The notes: generated from the letters alone by a model not told the origin. Shown: positions 48,341-57,057, numbered from the stretch's first letter. The stretch is DNA of 64,000 nucleotides from Pseudomonas sp. 2FG (GCF_005502935.1 NZ_SCMP01000001.1:310001-374000), one strand, 5' to 3'. A program made the numbers and translations.

Positions 48341-49171
48341 TTATGCGGCCGAATCAGCGGTCGGCCGCCGCACCAAACGCTCGACGAAAAACTCCAGATG
48401 GCCGCGCGGGTTGGCCGGCAACGGCCAGGTGTCGACTTTCTGAGCTATCGCTTTGAACGCCAGCGCGCACTTCGAGCGCGGGAAGGCTTCGTAGACAGCG
48501 CGCTGTTTCTGCACAGCCTTACGGACTGACTCATCGTAGGGCACAGCGCCGGCGTACTGCAGCGCCACGTCGAGGAACCGATCCGTCACTTTGGTCAGTT
48601 TGGCGAAGAGGTTGCGGCCCTCTTGCGGGCTATGCACCAGGTTAGCCAGCACGCGGAAACGGCTCATGCCGTAGTCGCGATTGAGCAGCTTGATCAGCGC
48701 ATAGGCGTCGGTGATCGAAGTCGGCTCATCGACCACTACCACTATGACTTCCTGGGCGGCGCGCACGAAGCTGATCACCGCATCGCCAATCCCGGCGGCG
48801 GTATCGATCACCAGCACGTCGAGGTTGTCACTGATCTCGCTGAACGCCTGGATCAGCCCGGCATGCTGCAGCGGCGAGAGGTGCAGCATCCTCTGTGTGC
48901 CCGAGGCCGACGGAACTACGCGAATACCGCCCGGCCCCTGCAGCAGGACATCGCGCAGTTCGCACTCGCCACTGATGACGTCGGCCAAGGTGCGCTTCGC
49001 CGTTAAGCCGAGCAGCACATCGATGTTTGCCAGGCCGAGGTCGGCATCCATCAACATCACCCGCCGCCCGAGGTCGGCTAGGGCCAGGGACAGATTCACC
49101 GCCACATTGGTTTTGCCGACTCCGCCCTTACCGCCGGTCACCGCGATCACCTGTACGGGATGCATACCCAT
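48341..49171 (-). CDS. fleN: flagellar number regulator, MinD-like ATPase FleN
   Basis: 276 residues. VIAVTGGKGGVGKTNVAVNL is the deviant Walker A, VMLMDADLGLANIDVLLGL switch I, and VLVIDTAAGIGDAVISFVRAAQ Walker B. FleN binds FleQ and blocks its sigma54-dependent activation. It has the family length but begins MGMHPVQ, a few residues shorter than P. aeruginosa FleN (MKQMGSMHPVQ as I recall it), a region used for dimerisation. No flhF upstream and no fliA or che genes downstream. It is otherwise intact. Confidence 0.92.
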   Translation of the reverse strand: MGMHPVQVIAVTGGKGGVGKTNVAVNLSLALADLGRRVMLMDADLGLANIDVLLGLTAKRTLADVISGECELRDVLLQGPGGIRVVPSASGTQRMLHLSPLQHAGLIQAFSEISDNLDVLVIDTAAGIGDAVISFVRAAQEVIVVVVDEPTSITDAYALIKLLNRDYGMSRFRVLANLVHSPQEGRNLFAKLTKVTDRFLDVALQYAGAVPYDESVRKAVQKQRAVYEAFPRSKCALAFKAIAQKVDTWPLPANPRGHLEFFVERLVRRPTADSAA

Positions 49172-49516
49172 GTTATCTATACACCTTATCTGACTTCGAC
49201 TGGGGCCATTTGGCTGGTTCCGTTCGGATCATCCTGAACGGTACAAGACACATCCTACGCCTAGAAATTCTTGCGCCCGTCACACCTAGCCAGCGCGTCA
49301 CGCCGGGCAAAGACCGGCAAACGGGGCGGCCATGGCATCTTCAGGCAATATCTGTTCCAACCCTACCTCAGGCTGATCACGGGCAGCTCCAGCCCTAGTC
49401 CCGCAACGCTTTTCCCGATGGCGCAAGCCAACGCCACCCGCACCGCGGCAGCTATCGCGACGGAATCTTGACTCTTCGACACGAGATTCGAAGCAGCCTC
49501 GGCAATCGAACAGATG
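49172..49516. other. intergenic region between fleN and the fliK remnant
   Basis: No complete gene. On the minus strand a frame continues as DICSIAEAASNLVSK to an internal stop, perhaps a frameshifted part of fliK. A short stretch near 49330-49380 reads LEQILPEDAMAAPFAGL then Cys-Pro-Ala-stop, weakly like the end of flhF. The fleN promoter must lie just upstream of 49171. The other remnants cannot be assigned from sequence alone. Confidence 0.4.
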
Positions 49517-49660
49517 TCACGTACCGGCACCCCGCTCTTGTGCCAGCTTCGGCGAGCTTTGCAGTCGGTCTCGCCGGTTTTGTCGCGGCGGGGTTTCGCC
49601 TCCCCCCTTGGGCTTTACCTCGGACGCAGACTTGAGGAGCAGATCGGGAGCAACGGACAT
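49517..49660 (-). pseudogene. fliK: fliK remnant, N-terminal 47 codons
   Basis: ATG at 49660 begins MSVAPDLLLKSASEVKPK, which matches the conserved start of Pseudomonas FliK (MxVAPDLLLK). A stop occurs at codon 48, whereas FliK has 400-500 residues. The position, directly after hptB on the same strand, is exactly where fliK stands in P. putida-type flagellar loci. It is not a working hook-length control protein. Confidence 0.75.
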
Positions 49661-49766
49661 GGGCACTCGCCGTGCGGATAGGGTAGTGCCAGAGATACAA
49701 AGGCTTGGGCCAGGCTTTTAGCGGGACTACGGCGCTGTGCGCAAGGTGCTCTGCGCTGCGCTGTGG

Positions 49767-50129
49767 TTAAGTCCGCGGCATCGGGTAGCGCTGCCGCTCG
49801 GACTTGAAGAGGATGCGCACGATGGCAAACTCGCGCTCGATCTGTTCGATCAGCTGCGGCGCCTCGGCCAGGAGTTCGCGCCGACTGGTCTCTTCCAACT
49901 CTTTGCACAGCCCAGCCAGGAGCGGCGCACCCATATTGCTGCAACTGCCCTTGAAGCTGTGCGCAGTCAACCTTAGGCTCTGCGCGTCACGGCCCTGCTG
50001 TGCGGCGTGCAGCAAACGCAGACGCTCTTCAGAGTCGGCCAGGAAGGTATCCAACAACAACGGATATTCGTCCTCCATGACATCCTGCAAGGCGGCCAGT
50101 ACGGCGTTGTCGAGATGAGCAGCGGACAC
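49767..50129 (-). CDS. hptB: histidine phosphotransfer protein HptB
   Basis: 120 residues, four-helix Hpt fold. TAHSFKGSCSNMGA contains the phospho-accepting His. In P. aeruginosa HptB passes phosphate to HsbR, deciding between swarming and biofilm via HsbA and a diguanylate cyclase. It is 30 bases downstream of hsbR in the same direction. The partner sensor kinases must lie elsewhere. Confidence 0.92.
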   Translation of the reverse strand: MSAAHLDNAVLAALQDVMEDEYPLLLDTFLADSEERLRLLHAAQQGRDAQSLRLTAHSFKGSCSNMGAPLLAGLCKELEETSRRELLAEAPQLIEQIEREFAIVRILFKSERQRYPMPRT

Positions 50130-50159
50130 TTGGTCACTCCTTGATCAAGGGACTAAGGA

Positions 50160-51857
50160 TTATGCCTGATCCGACCAGGAAAACTCCACGCTGATGCCAC
50201 GCCCATCCTCCGGCCAGACGCAGCGCTCGGTCAGCTGGCGCACCAAGCTCAAGCCGCGCCCACAGAGACTGTCCGCCACTTGCTGCTGCTCCAGCATACG
50301 CTGCACATCGAAGCCCTGACCGCTGTCCTCGACCCGCACAATCAGCCGGCCACCGCCAGGTTCCGGCAGCAGCTCCAGGTGAAAGCGCACATAACCCTCG
50401 CTCAGACTGCCCAGGCGCGCGCTGCGCTCACGGTAGTAGTCGGCGAAACCCGTGACGTCGCATTTGAGCGCCGAATCCAGCCCCAGGACACCGTGTTCTA
50501 ATGCATTCGAGTAGAGCTCGGCCAGCACGCTGTACAGCGCCCCACCCTGGACGCGCAAACCCTGCACTTCGAGGAGCAATTGCAGCAGGAACGGCAGCGG
50601 ATTGAAGCGCTTGAGGGTTTGCGCACGAAACTCGAAACTCGCCGACCAATCCAGCGGACTGCTTTGCCCACCGTCGGCGAACGCCAGCGGTGGTCGCGGC
50701 AAGGTGCCGGCTTCGACCAGGCTGACCTCGACCATACTGACATCATCCTGCGCCTCACCACGGAAGCTGCTCAGCGCCTGCTGGATTTCTTCGAACAACA
50801 GATCAGGTTGGCGATTGGCCGCGAACACCGCCAACAGGCGCTCTTCGCCAAACAACTGGGCCGCGCTATTACGGGTTTCCAGCACCCCGTCGGACAGCAA
50901 GAACAGCCGATCACCCAACTCCAGCGGATAGATCTCACAGCTGTCATCAAAGGCCGTCGGTTCCAACACACCCAAGGGCAAATGCCGCGAGACCAACGCA
51001 ATCCGCTCGCCGCTAGCGATGCGGTGCAGATAGCCATCCGGCAGGCCACCATTCCAGACCTCAACCACCCGCCGCTGAAAGCTCAGATTAAGCAGGGTGG
51101 CGCAGCAGAACACCCCCAGCGGCAGGATATGTTTGAGCTTGGCATTCACCTCGCGGAGGATTTCCGCCAGGGAGTAACCCTTGGCGGTCATGCCGTAGAA
51201 CACCTCAGCCAGCGGCATGGCCCCAATCGCTGCCGGCAAGCCATGGCCGGTAAAATCGCCGAGCAGTACATGCATGCCGCCAGAAGGCTTGAACGCCGCC
51301 AGCAGCAGGTCACCATTGAACAAGGCATAAGGCGATTGCAGGTAGCGGATATTCGACGCGCTCAGGCAGCCGGAGTGCGCCACTTTGTCGAATACCGCCT
51401 TGGCTACCCGTTGTTCGGTCAGCAGATGCTCGTTGTGCCTGGCAATCAGGTCACGCTGCTGCAGCACGGTAGCTTGCAGGCGGCGCAGGCGATCCATGGC
51501 CTTGATCTTGGCGTCGAGAATGACCCGGTTATAGGGTTTGGCGAGAAAGTCGTCGCCACCGGCCTCCAGGCAACGGACCAAGGCCTCGCCTTCGCTCAGC
51601 GAGGTGAGGAAGATGATCGGCACCAGCGCTTCGCCGGCCACGTGTTTGATCCGCCGCGCCGCCTCGAAGCCATCCATCACCGGCATCAAGGCGTCCATAA
51701 GTACCAACTGTGGCCACTCGAGTTCGAACAACGCCACCGCCTCCAACCCATTGCTGGCGGTCAGCACCCGATGCCCCTGACGACTGACGATAGTCGACAG
51801 CAGCATCCGATCGGCAGCGTTGTCCTCGGCAATCAGGATGGACAGACGCTCGGCCAT
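50160..51857 (-). CDS. hsbR: response regulator with PP2C phosphatase and anti-sigma kinase domains, HsbR
   Basis: 565 residues in three domains: an N-terminal receiver (LSILIAEDNAADRMLL, phospho-acceptor Asp in LVLMDALMPVMDG), a SpoIIE-type PP2C phosphatase (FKPSGGMHVLLGDFTGHGLPAAIG through LSDGVLETRNSAAQ), and a C-terminal HATPase anti-sigma-like domain (SNALEHGVLG, VRVEDSGQGFD). It receives phosphate from HptB and controls the phosphorylation of HsbA. Start 11 bases after hsbA. Confidence 0.92.
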   Translation of the reverse strand: MAERLSILIAEDNAADRMLLSTIVSRQGHRVLTASNGLEAVALFELEWPQLVLMDALMPVMDGFEAARRIKHVAGEALVPIIFLTSLSEGEALVRCLEAGGDDFLAKPYNRVILDAKIKAMDRLRRLQATVLQQRDLIARHNEHLLTEQRVAKAVFDKVAHSGCLSASNIRYLQSPYALFNGDLLLAAFKPSGGMHVLLGDFTGHGLPAAIGAMPLAEVFYGMTAKGYSLAEILREVNAKLKHILPLGVFCCATLLNLSFQRRVVEVWNGGLPDGYLHRIASGERIALVSRHLPLGVLEPTAFDDSCEIYPLELGDRLFLLSDGVLETRNSAAQLFGEERLLAVFAANRQPDLLFEEIQQALSSFRGEAQDDVSMVEVSLVEAGTLPRPPLAFADGGQSSPLDWSASFEFRAQTLKRFNPLPFLLQLLLEVQGLRVQGGALYSVLAELYSNALEHGVLGLDSALKCDVTGFADYYRERSARLGSLSEGYVRFHLELLPEPGGGRLIVRVEDSGQGFDVQRMLEQQQVADSLCGRGLSLVRQLTERCVWPEDGRGISVEFSWSDQA

Positions 51858-51868
51858 CAGTGGATGTC

Positions 51869-52174
51869 CTATGCGATTTTGAACAACTGTTCGAAGTTGG
51901 AGATAGCGAGAATCTTGCGCACGTCGGCATTGCAGTTGACCAGGCTGATCTGCGCATGGTCGCCACCCGCATGGTCACGCAGCAGCAGGAGCATGCCGAG
52001 GGCTGAACTGTCGAGGTAGGTAGTGCCCTCGAGGTCGACGACGTAACGCCTAGGACTGACATTCACCCGCTCGTAGGAGTCGCGAAACTCCTGGTGCGCG
52101 CCAAAATCGAAACGGCCCTGGATCCGAATGTTCAGCTCTTGCCCATCGACTGAGGGCAGCGAAGTGATGGCCAT
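51869..52174 (-). CDS. hsbA: anti-sigma factor antagonist HsbA
   Basis: 101 residues, STAS fold. TTYLDSSALGMLLLLRD carries the phosphorylatable Ser. In P. aeruginosa unphosphorylated HsbA binds FlgM to free FliA, while phosphorylated HsbA activates the diguanylate cyclase HsbD. Here fliA and flgM are not seen near it, so only the c-di-GMP branch is likely to be useful (inference). First gene of hsbA-hsbR-hptB. Confidence 0.92.
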   Translation of the reverse strand: MAITSLPSVDGQELNIRIQGRFDFGAHQEFRDSYERVNVSPRRYVVDLEGTTYLDSSALGMLLLLRDHAGGDHAQISLVNCNADVRKILAISNFEQLFKIA

Positions 52175-52255
52175 GAAACACTCCCTATGCAGCAGAAACC
52201 CATAATTTTATGCGCGGTGCGCACGCTGAAGATGTAGCACCGCCACTCGCCAACA

Positions 52256-52284
52256 GCAACCGCAACCGCAACCGCAACCGCAAT
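52256..52284. repeat. hexanucleotide tandem repeat (CAACCG)n
   Basis: About four to five copies of CAACCG between the fliJ remnant and hsbA, with one imperfect copy. It is in the non-coding gap; slippage could change spacing but no promoter is evident. Confidence 0.7.
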
Positions 52285-52294
52285 CACATACGAA

Positions 52295-52588
52295 CAGCCT
52301 TTGCGACGCCCCATCGAGCAACTTCTGCCCCCGTTTATCTGCGGCTGCACGGGCCTCGTCAAGATAACGCTGAACCAACTTGCGCAGGCCTTCCAGCCGC
52401 GCATAACGCTGCTGCCAAAGCTCAGAGGCCTGGTGCAGGTTATCGCGACTCCAGACCACTCTCAGGCTTTGCTGGCTAATGGCCGTTTCTAACTGCGCGA
52501 GAAAGCGCTGCTAGTTCATCAGCCATTACCCAGAGACACCCTGACGCCCTTCGGTGCTCCACCGCTGTTGGTAATCCGCCAGAGGGCG
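52295..52588 (-). pseudogene. fliJ: fliJ remnant, C-terminal two thirds with two stop codons
   Basis: Reading the minus strand from 52588 gives a FliJ frame: DYQQRWSTEGRQGVSG, stop, WLMN, stop, QRFLAQLETAISQQ, and then RLEGLRKLVQRYLDEA and KRGQKLLDGASQRL, the highly conserved C-terminal coiled-coil region of Pseudomonas FliJ. The stops are TAA at 52526-52528 and TAG at 52511-52513. The first about 50 codons are missing. The frame begins 2 bases after the fleQ stop codon, so the deletion joint is there. In P. putida-type loci fliJ is the gene directly before hsbA, as here. Confidence 0.88.
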
Positions 52589-52590
52589 CG

Positions 52591-54066
52591 TCAATCCTCC
52601 GGCTGTTCCTCGTCATCGCGACGGCTCATGCCGTACTTGCGCATTTTCTCGACTAGGGTGGTCCGGCGAATGCGTAGGCGTTCGGCCGCACGCGCCACCA
52701 CCCCGCCGGCTTCATCCAGCGCCTGCTGGATCAGGCTCCGCTCGAGATTGCCCAAGTAATCCTTGAGATCCAGGCCTTCCGGCGGCAGCAGCGCCGACGA
52801 ATCCACGCGCGGTATGCCAGCACTGAACGCCACCCGCTCCTCCAACTCATCACGCAGGTTGGTCGCCTGTTGATCATGCTCGTCGTCGACCTGGCGGAAC
52901 TTCTTCGGCAGCTCCAACACGCCGATCACGCCGTAGGGATGCATGATCGCCATGCGCTCGACCAGGTTGGCCAGCTCGCGCACATTGCCTGCCCAATCAT
53001 GCCGACAGAGCGACATGATGGCCGCGGAGTTGAAGCGAATCGAACCGCGTTTCTCGAACTCCATGCGTGAGATCAGCTCGTTCATCAACAGCGGAATGTC
53101 CTCGACGCGCTCACGCAGTGGGGCCATCTCAATCGGGAACACATTCAAGCGGTAGTAGAGATCCTCGCGGAAGGTGCCTTGCTCGATCATCTGCTCCAGA
53201 TTCTTATGCGTCGCCGCGATGATGCGCACGTCTGCACTCTGCGTCTTGTTGCTACCCACCCGCTCGAAGGTCCGCTCCTGCAACACCCGCAGCAGCTTGA
53301 CCTGCATGGGTAACGGCATGTCGCCGATCTCGTCGAGAAATAGCGTACCGCCATTGGCCAACTCGAAACGCCCAGCCCGACTGGTGATGGCGCCGCTAAA
53401 GGCGCCCTTTTCATGGCCAAACAGTTCGCTTTCCAGCAATTCCGCCGGGATCGCCCCGCAGTTGACCGGAACGAAGGGCGCATCACGGCGCCTGGAGTGG
53501 TAATGCAGGTTGCGTGCGACCACCTCCTTGCCGGTGCCCGACTCGCCGAGGATCAGCACGCTGGCCTCGGTATCGGCGACCTGTTGCATCATCTGCCGCA
53601 CCTGCTGAATCGCACGACTAGTGCCGACCAGGCTGCGAAACAGATTGGGTTCGCGCTGACGGCCACGATCACGGGCCTGGTCATACATCTCACGGTAGAC
53701 CTGGGCACGATGCAGGGAGTCGAGCAGTTTGTTATAGCTTGGCGGCATTTCCAGACTGGTCAGTACTCGGCGGCGCAACTCTTCCGACCAATCGGCCGGC
53801 ACAGCTTCGCCGATCAGCAGTAACGGCACCAACTCGTCCCAGCTCGCCAGTTGCTTGAGCAGCTCAAGCACCCCGCCCTTCGACTCAACCTCGCCAAGCA
53901 GCACGCTCAACACATCGCGGCTGCTGGCCAGTTGGCTCACAGTCTCACGCCAGTCGCGGCTGCTACAGACGAGATGCTCTTCCCCGAGAAAATCCAGAAT
54001 GACCGCCAAATCCCGACGGCGCTCACTGTTGTCGTCAATCAGCAAAATTTTGGTTTCACGCCACAT
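52591..54066 (-). CDS. fleQ: master flagellar regulator FleQ (sigma54 activator, c-di-GMP receptor)
   Basis: 491 residues from ATG 54066 ([20 protein letters not shown]); 16 extra codons upstream are not in the family. FleQ N-terminal domain (1-120), AAA+ domain with [16 protein letters not shown] (Walker A), LFRSLVGTS (c-di-GMP site region), [13 protein letters not shown] (Walker B), and C-terminal helix-turn-helix [19 protein letters not shown]. The sigma54-contact loop reads GAFSGA where the canonical sequence is GAFTGA. FleQ also represses or activates exopolysaccharide genes with FleN and c-di-GMP. No fleSR or fli genes follow it. Confidence 0.95.
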   Translation of the reverse strand: MWRETKILLIDDNSERRRDLAVILDFLGEEHLVCSSRDWRETVSQLASSRDVLSVLLGEVESKGGVLELLKQLASWDELVPLLLIGEAVPADWSEELRRRVLTSLEMPPSYNKLLDSLHRAQVYREMYDQARDRGRQREPNLFRSLVGTSRAIQQVRQMMQQVADTEASVLILGESGTGKEVVARNLHYHSRRRDAPFVPVNCGAIPAELLESELFGHEKGAFSGAITSRAGRFELANGGTLFLDEIGDMPLPMQVKLLRVLQERTFERVGSNKTQSADVRIIAATHKNLEQMIEQGTFREDLYYRLNVFPIEMAPLRERVEDIPLLMNELISRMEFEKRGSIRFNSAAIMSLCRHDWAGNVRELANLVERMAIMHPYGVIGVLELPKKFRQVDDEHDQQATNLRDELEERVAFSAGIPRVDSSALLPPEGLDLKDYLGNLERSLIQQALDEAGGVVARAAERLRIRRTTLVEKMRKYGMSRRDDEEQPED

Positions 54067-54360
54067 CTTATTTTTTCTAACTCGTGGGCTGGAGGAGGAC
54101 CGCGTCGCCGTCAAAATTTACGGAAAACACCGGCAAGTGGCCACTAGTAAAGTTAAAAGCACGACAAGAGTCAATTTTATGGCGTGATTTTTCTGCTTTC
54201 CCGACGAAAAGTCTAAGCGGCTGTTTGGAAAGCCAGGAAATGTGCCGTAATAAACCGGCAAATTGGCGGAGAACATCCAGAAAAACGCAGGCGTGATTTA
54301 AGGCGCAGCGCAGGCAATAAAGGCGGCAATCGGCTCAACCGAAGAGCCTTGATCGCCCCT
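54067..54360. other. intergenic region upstream of fleQ
   Basis: No complete gene. A/T-rich near 54100-54260 and presumably contains the fleQ promoter (read on the minus strand). In related Pseudomonas fliT, fliS and fliD lie upstream of fleQ; no recognisable part of them is seen. The segment also separates fleQ from the sugar-transfer genes. Confidence 0.5.
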
Positions 54361-54981
54361 CTAGATCACGCGTAGACGAATCCCCAGCTCAGCCAAGCGC
54401 GGTAGATCTTCCGGGCGATCCACATCCCATAGCACCGACAGTAGCTCGTGCCCCCAGCCCAACTGCTGCAGACGTTCACAGGTCAACGCCAATATCTGGT
54501 CAGTGCCCCAGGGCATGGCCTCGAACAGCAGCGGGTCGAGCCGGCGCAAACCCAGCAGCACATAACCGCCGTCTTCCGCCGGCCCCAGCACCGCCTCCTG
54601 CGTCGTCAACGCTTGGCAGGCCGCGCCCAGATACTCGCCATCCAGCGCCGGACAGTCATTGCCGATCAGGACTACCGCATCACTCTCCGCCAAGCCGAGG
54701 GTCGCAATACGCCGCATCCGTTCGCCAAGATCGCCCGCGGGCTGTCCGATCACCGTCCAGTCGAACGCCTCGGCCAGGGCTTCCAGTTCCTCATCCGGGC
54801 CCTCGTCCAGCCACAGGAAGCGCTCAGTGAACCCCTGCGCGGGTAGGGCCAGCGCGCGCTCGAGCAGCAAACGTTGCAAGTCGCTGGCACCCTCTTCGCC
54901 CAAAACAGGGATCAGCCGGGTTTTGACCCGGCCTGGCTCAGGTGTGCGCGCTAGCAGGTGCAGGGAGATGGACAAGCTCAT
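54361..54981 (-). CDS. DUF2064 family nucleotidyl/glycosyltransferase-like protein
   Basis: 206 residues from ATG 54981 (MSLSISLHLLARTPEPGRVKTRL). The A-R-TPEPGRVKTRL start, VVLIGNDCPALDGEYL and GPAEDGGYVLLGL are the hallmarks of this family of sugar-transfer-like proteins (TIGR04282 type). Overlaps by four bases the TIGR04283-type GT2 upstream, with which it usually pairs. Real substrate unknown. Confidence 0.85.
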   Translation of the reverse strand: MSLSISLHLLARTPEPGRVKTRLIPVLGEEGASDLQRLLLERALALPAQGFTERFLWLDEGPDEELEALAEAFDWTVIGQPAGDLGERMRRIATLGLAESDAVVLIGNDCPALDGEYLGAACQALTTQEAVLGPAEDGGYVLLGLRRLDPLLFEAMPWGTDQILALTCERLQQLGWGHELLSVLWDVDRPEDLPRLAELGIRLRVI

Positions 54982-55673
54982 AACGGCGGTCCTCCGTAGT
55001 ACTGTCGCGCCAGTTTTTCGGGGCTGGCACCGCAGTAGTAGGCCAAGCGCAAACGCCACATCAGTAGCACCGTACGCCAGATACCATGCTGCTCCCAACG
55101 ACGGCTCGATGTCACCAGTGGAGGCCACAAACAACGCGGCCGGACCAAGCGTTTGAGGCGTCGCGACAGCTCCAGATCCTCCATCAGCGGCAGTGCGGCG
55201 TAACCGCCCACAGCCTCGAACAGGCGGCGCGCAACGAAGATGCCTTGATCACCGCTGGCTATGCCGGTGAGTCGCGAGCGCAGGCTGATCATCTTGCCGA
55301 TCAGTCGTAGCGATGGACCAGGACCCGATAACTGCACATCGAAACGGCCCCAGGCCGGCTGTTCGGCGAGCACCACGAGCAAGCCTTGCCAGGCCCGCGG
55401 CGCTACTCGCGTGTCGGCATGTAGGAACCACAGGTAACGCCCGCTCGCTAGGCTGGCGCCGGCATTCATCTGCCGCGCACGCCCTGGAGCGGTCGTCAGG
55501 ACTTGATCGACGGCAGTCGCCGACTGCTGTGCGCTGCCGTCATGGCTGCCGCCATCGACCAAAATCAGCTCGGCGCCTGCCGCGCGCAGGCCCTGCAGAT
55601 CGTCCAACAGCCGCGGCAAATTCTGCGCCTCATTCAGCGCGGGAATGATCACGCTGAGCAACGGCGCCGTCAT
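54978..55673 (-). CDS. GT2 family glycosyltransferase (TIGR04283 type)
   Basis: 231 residues. LSVIIPALNEAQNLPRLLDDL, AELILVDGGSHDGS and WFLHADTRVAP (the DxD equivalent) are GT2 motifs, with MEDLELSRRLKRL near the end. Paired with the DUF2064 gene by four-base overlap, and with the MFS gene upstream by four bases. The pair is common in proteobacteria but the product is uncharacterised. Confidence 0.87.
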   Translation of the reverse strand: MTAPLLSVIIPALNEAQNLPRLLDDLQGLRAAGAELILVDGGSHDGSAQQSATAVDQVLTTAPGRARQMNAGASLASGRYLWFLHADTRVAPRAWQGLLVVLAEQPAWGRFDVQLSGPGPSLRLIGKMISLRSRLTGIASGDQGIFVARRLFEAVGGYAALPLMEDLELSRRLKRLVRPRCLWPPLVTSSRRWEQHGIWRTVLLMWRLRLAYYCGASPEKLARQYYGGPPL

Positions 55674-56986
55674 CGTAGCGCTTCGTCAACCGGCTCAGCG
55701 GGTGATTCAACCGGAGGTTCCGACGGGTTCTGCATCTGGTCGTGCACTATCTGCTCAGCGACCCTAGGATCAAGCGCCGCCACCAGCGGTGAGCTGGTCA
55801 TATTGTCCGGCATCGCAACGTGATGCAGCGGTGCATCTTCGACCTGATACAGCTTGCTTACCGCATCCGGGCGGATCCGCCAAACCAGGGTAAAGGCACA
55901 GAAGCTGACGAAGGCAAAGAGCATGTGGGCGCCCAGCTGCCGCATCAACACCCCAGCCACCAACGGGCCCAGGCAGGCACCAATGCCGAAGGTGACCAGC
56001 AAGATGGCGGTCAGCGACACCCGGTGTTCGCCCTCGACATGGTCATTCGAGAAGGCGACCGCCAAGGGATAGAGGCTGAACTGCAACAGGCTGACCACAA
56101 AGCCCATGGGGAACAACAGCTCCAGCGGCACCGCAGGCATCAAGGCCAACGGCAAGGCCGCCAGCACCAGCAGGAATGCGCAACCACGGATCAAGCGGGC
56201 GCGATCATGCCGGTCGGACAACCAGCCCAGCGGCCACTGCACAAGCAGCCCGGCGAGGATGCAGCAGCCCATAAACAAACCGACTTGTTCGGTGCTCAGC
56301 CCCAAGCGAGAGGCATACAGGGGGGCAAGACCATAAAACGAGCCAATCACCAGCCCGGACACCAAGGTCGTGGTCAACGACTGCGGCACCCGCTTGATGA
56401 AAAAGCGCGGCTCCAACGGCGCCGGGTGCATCGGTGCCGGGTGAAGCTTGCGTGTCACCGCCACCGGCACCAGGCACAGGGCAAAGCACAGCGCCACCAG
56501 CATCAACAGCTCGAGCCCGAGGGCCGGGTGCAGTACCAGCACCAGCTGGCCCAGCACCAAACCGAGGTAGGAGGCGATCATATAACCGGAAAAGACCAGG
56601 CCTCGCTGACTGGCGTCGGCCTGCTCGTTGAGCCAGCTCTCGATCACCATGTACTGACACATCATGCCCAGGCCGACTATGGCCCGCAGCACTATCCAGG
56701 CCGGCAGCCAGTCGATCAAACCGTGCCCAAGTACCGCGGCGGTCACCACCCCCGCGCAGGTGACATAGGCGCGGATATGCCCCACCCGTGCGATCAAGCG
56801 GTGGCCGAGTTTGCCGCCCAGCACCAAACCAAAGTAGTTGGCCGCCATCAGCGCACCGACCCACAGGCTATCGGTCTTATCCGCGGCGAGACGCAGCCCC
56901 AGGTAAGTGCTCAACAGACCAGAGCCAATCAGCATCAGCAGGCTGGCGAAATACAGCGCTCGAAAAGACTTCCAGATTCGACGCAT
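55670..56986 (-). CDS. MFS transporter
   Basis: 438 residues from ATG 56986 (MRRIWKSFRALYFASLLMLI), 12 membrane segments. GHRLIARVGHIRAY and WLSDRHDRARLI are the two MFS loop-2/3-type motifs. YcaD-like subfamily. An extended C-terminal cytoplasmic tail rich in Pro and Glu (about 395-438) is unusual. Substrate unknown. Overlaps the GT2 gene by four bases. Confidence 0.85.
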   Translation of the reverse strand: MRRIWKSFRALYFASLLMLIGSGLLSTYLGLRLAADKTDSLWVGALMAANYFGLVLGGKLGHRLIARVGHIRAYVTCAGVVTAAVLGHGLIDWLPAWIVLRAIVGLGMMCQYMVIESWLNEQADASQRGLVFSGYMIASYLGLVLGQLVLVLHPALGLELLMLVALCFALCLVPVAVTRKLHPAPMHPAPLEPRFFIKRVPQSLTTTLVSGLVIGSFYGLAPLYASRLGLSTEQVGLFMGCCILAGLLVQWPLGWLSDRHDRARLIRGCAFLLVLAALPLALMPAVPLELLFPMGFVVSLLQFSLYPLAVAFSNDHVEGEHRVSLTAILLVTFGIGACLGPLVAGVLMRQLGAHMLFAFVSFCAFTLVWRIRPDAVSKLYQVEDAPLHHVAMPDNMTSSPLVAALDPRVAEQIVHDQMQNPSEPPVESPAEPVDEALR

Positions 56987-57057
56987 CGGCGTTCCGAGCG
57001 GCTCCTTGAATGAGGGCCCGGACGCTGAGAGACAACGCCGCCCGGGGAGGCAGAAAC

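Noticed and set aside
52240..52300. CAACCG hexamer run as a CRISPR or regulatory array
   Set aside because: Only four to five short direct copies without spacers, typical of slippage.
55820..57013. 397-codon plus-strand frame
   Set aside because: Antisense to the MFS gene; extremely rich in Gln and His with no domain.
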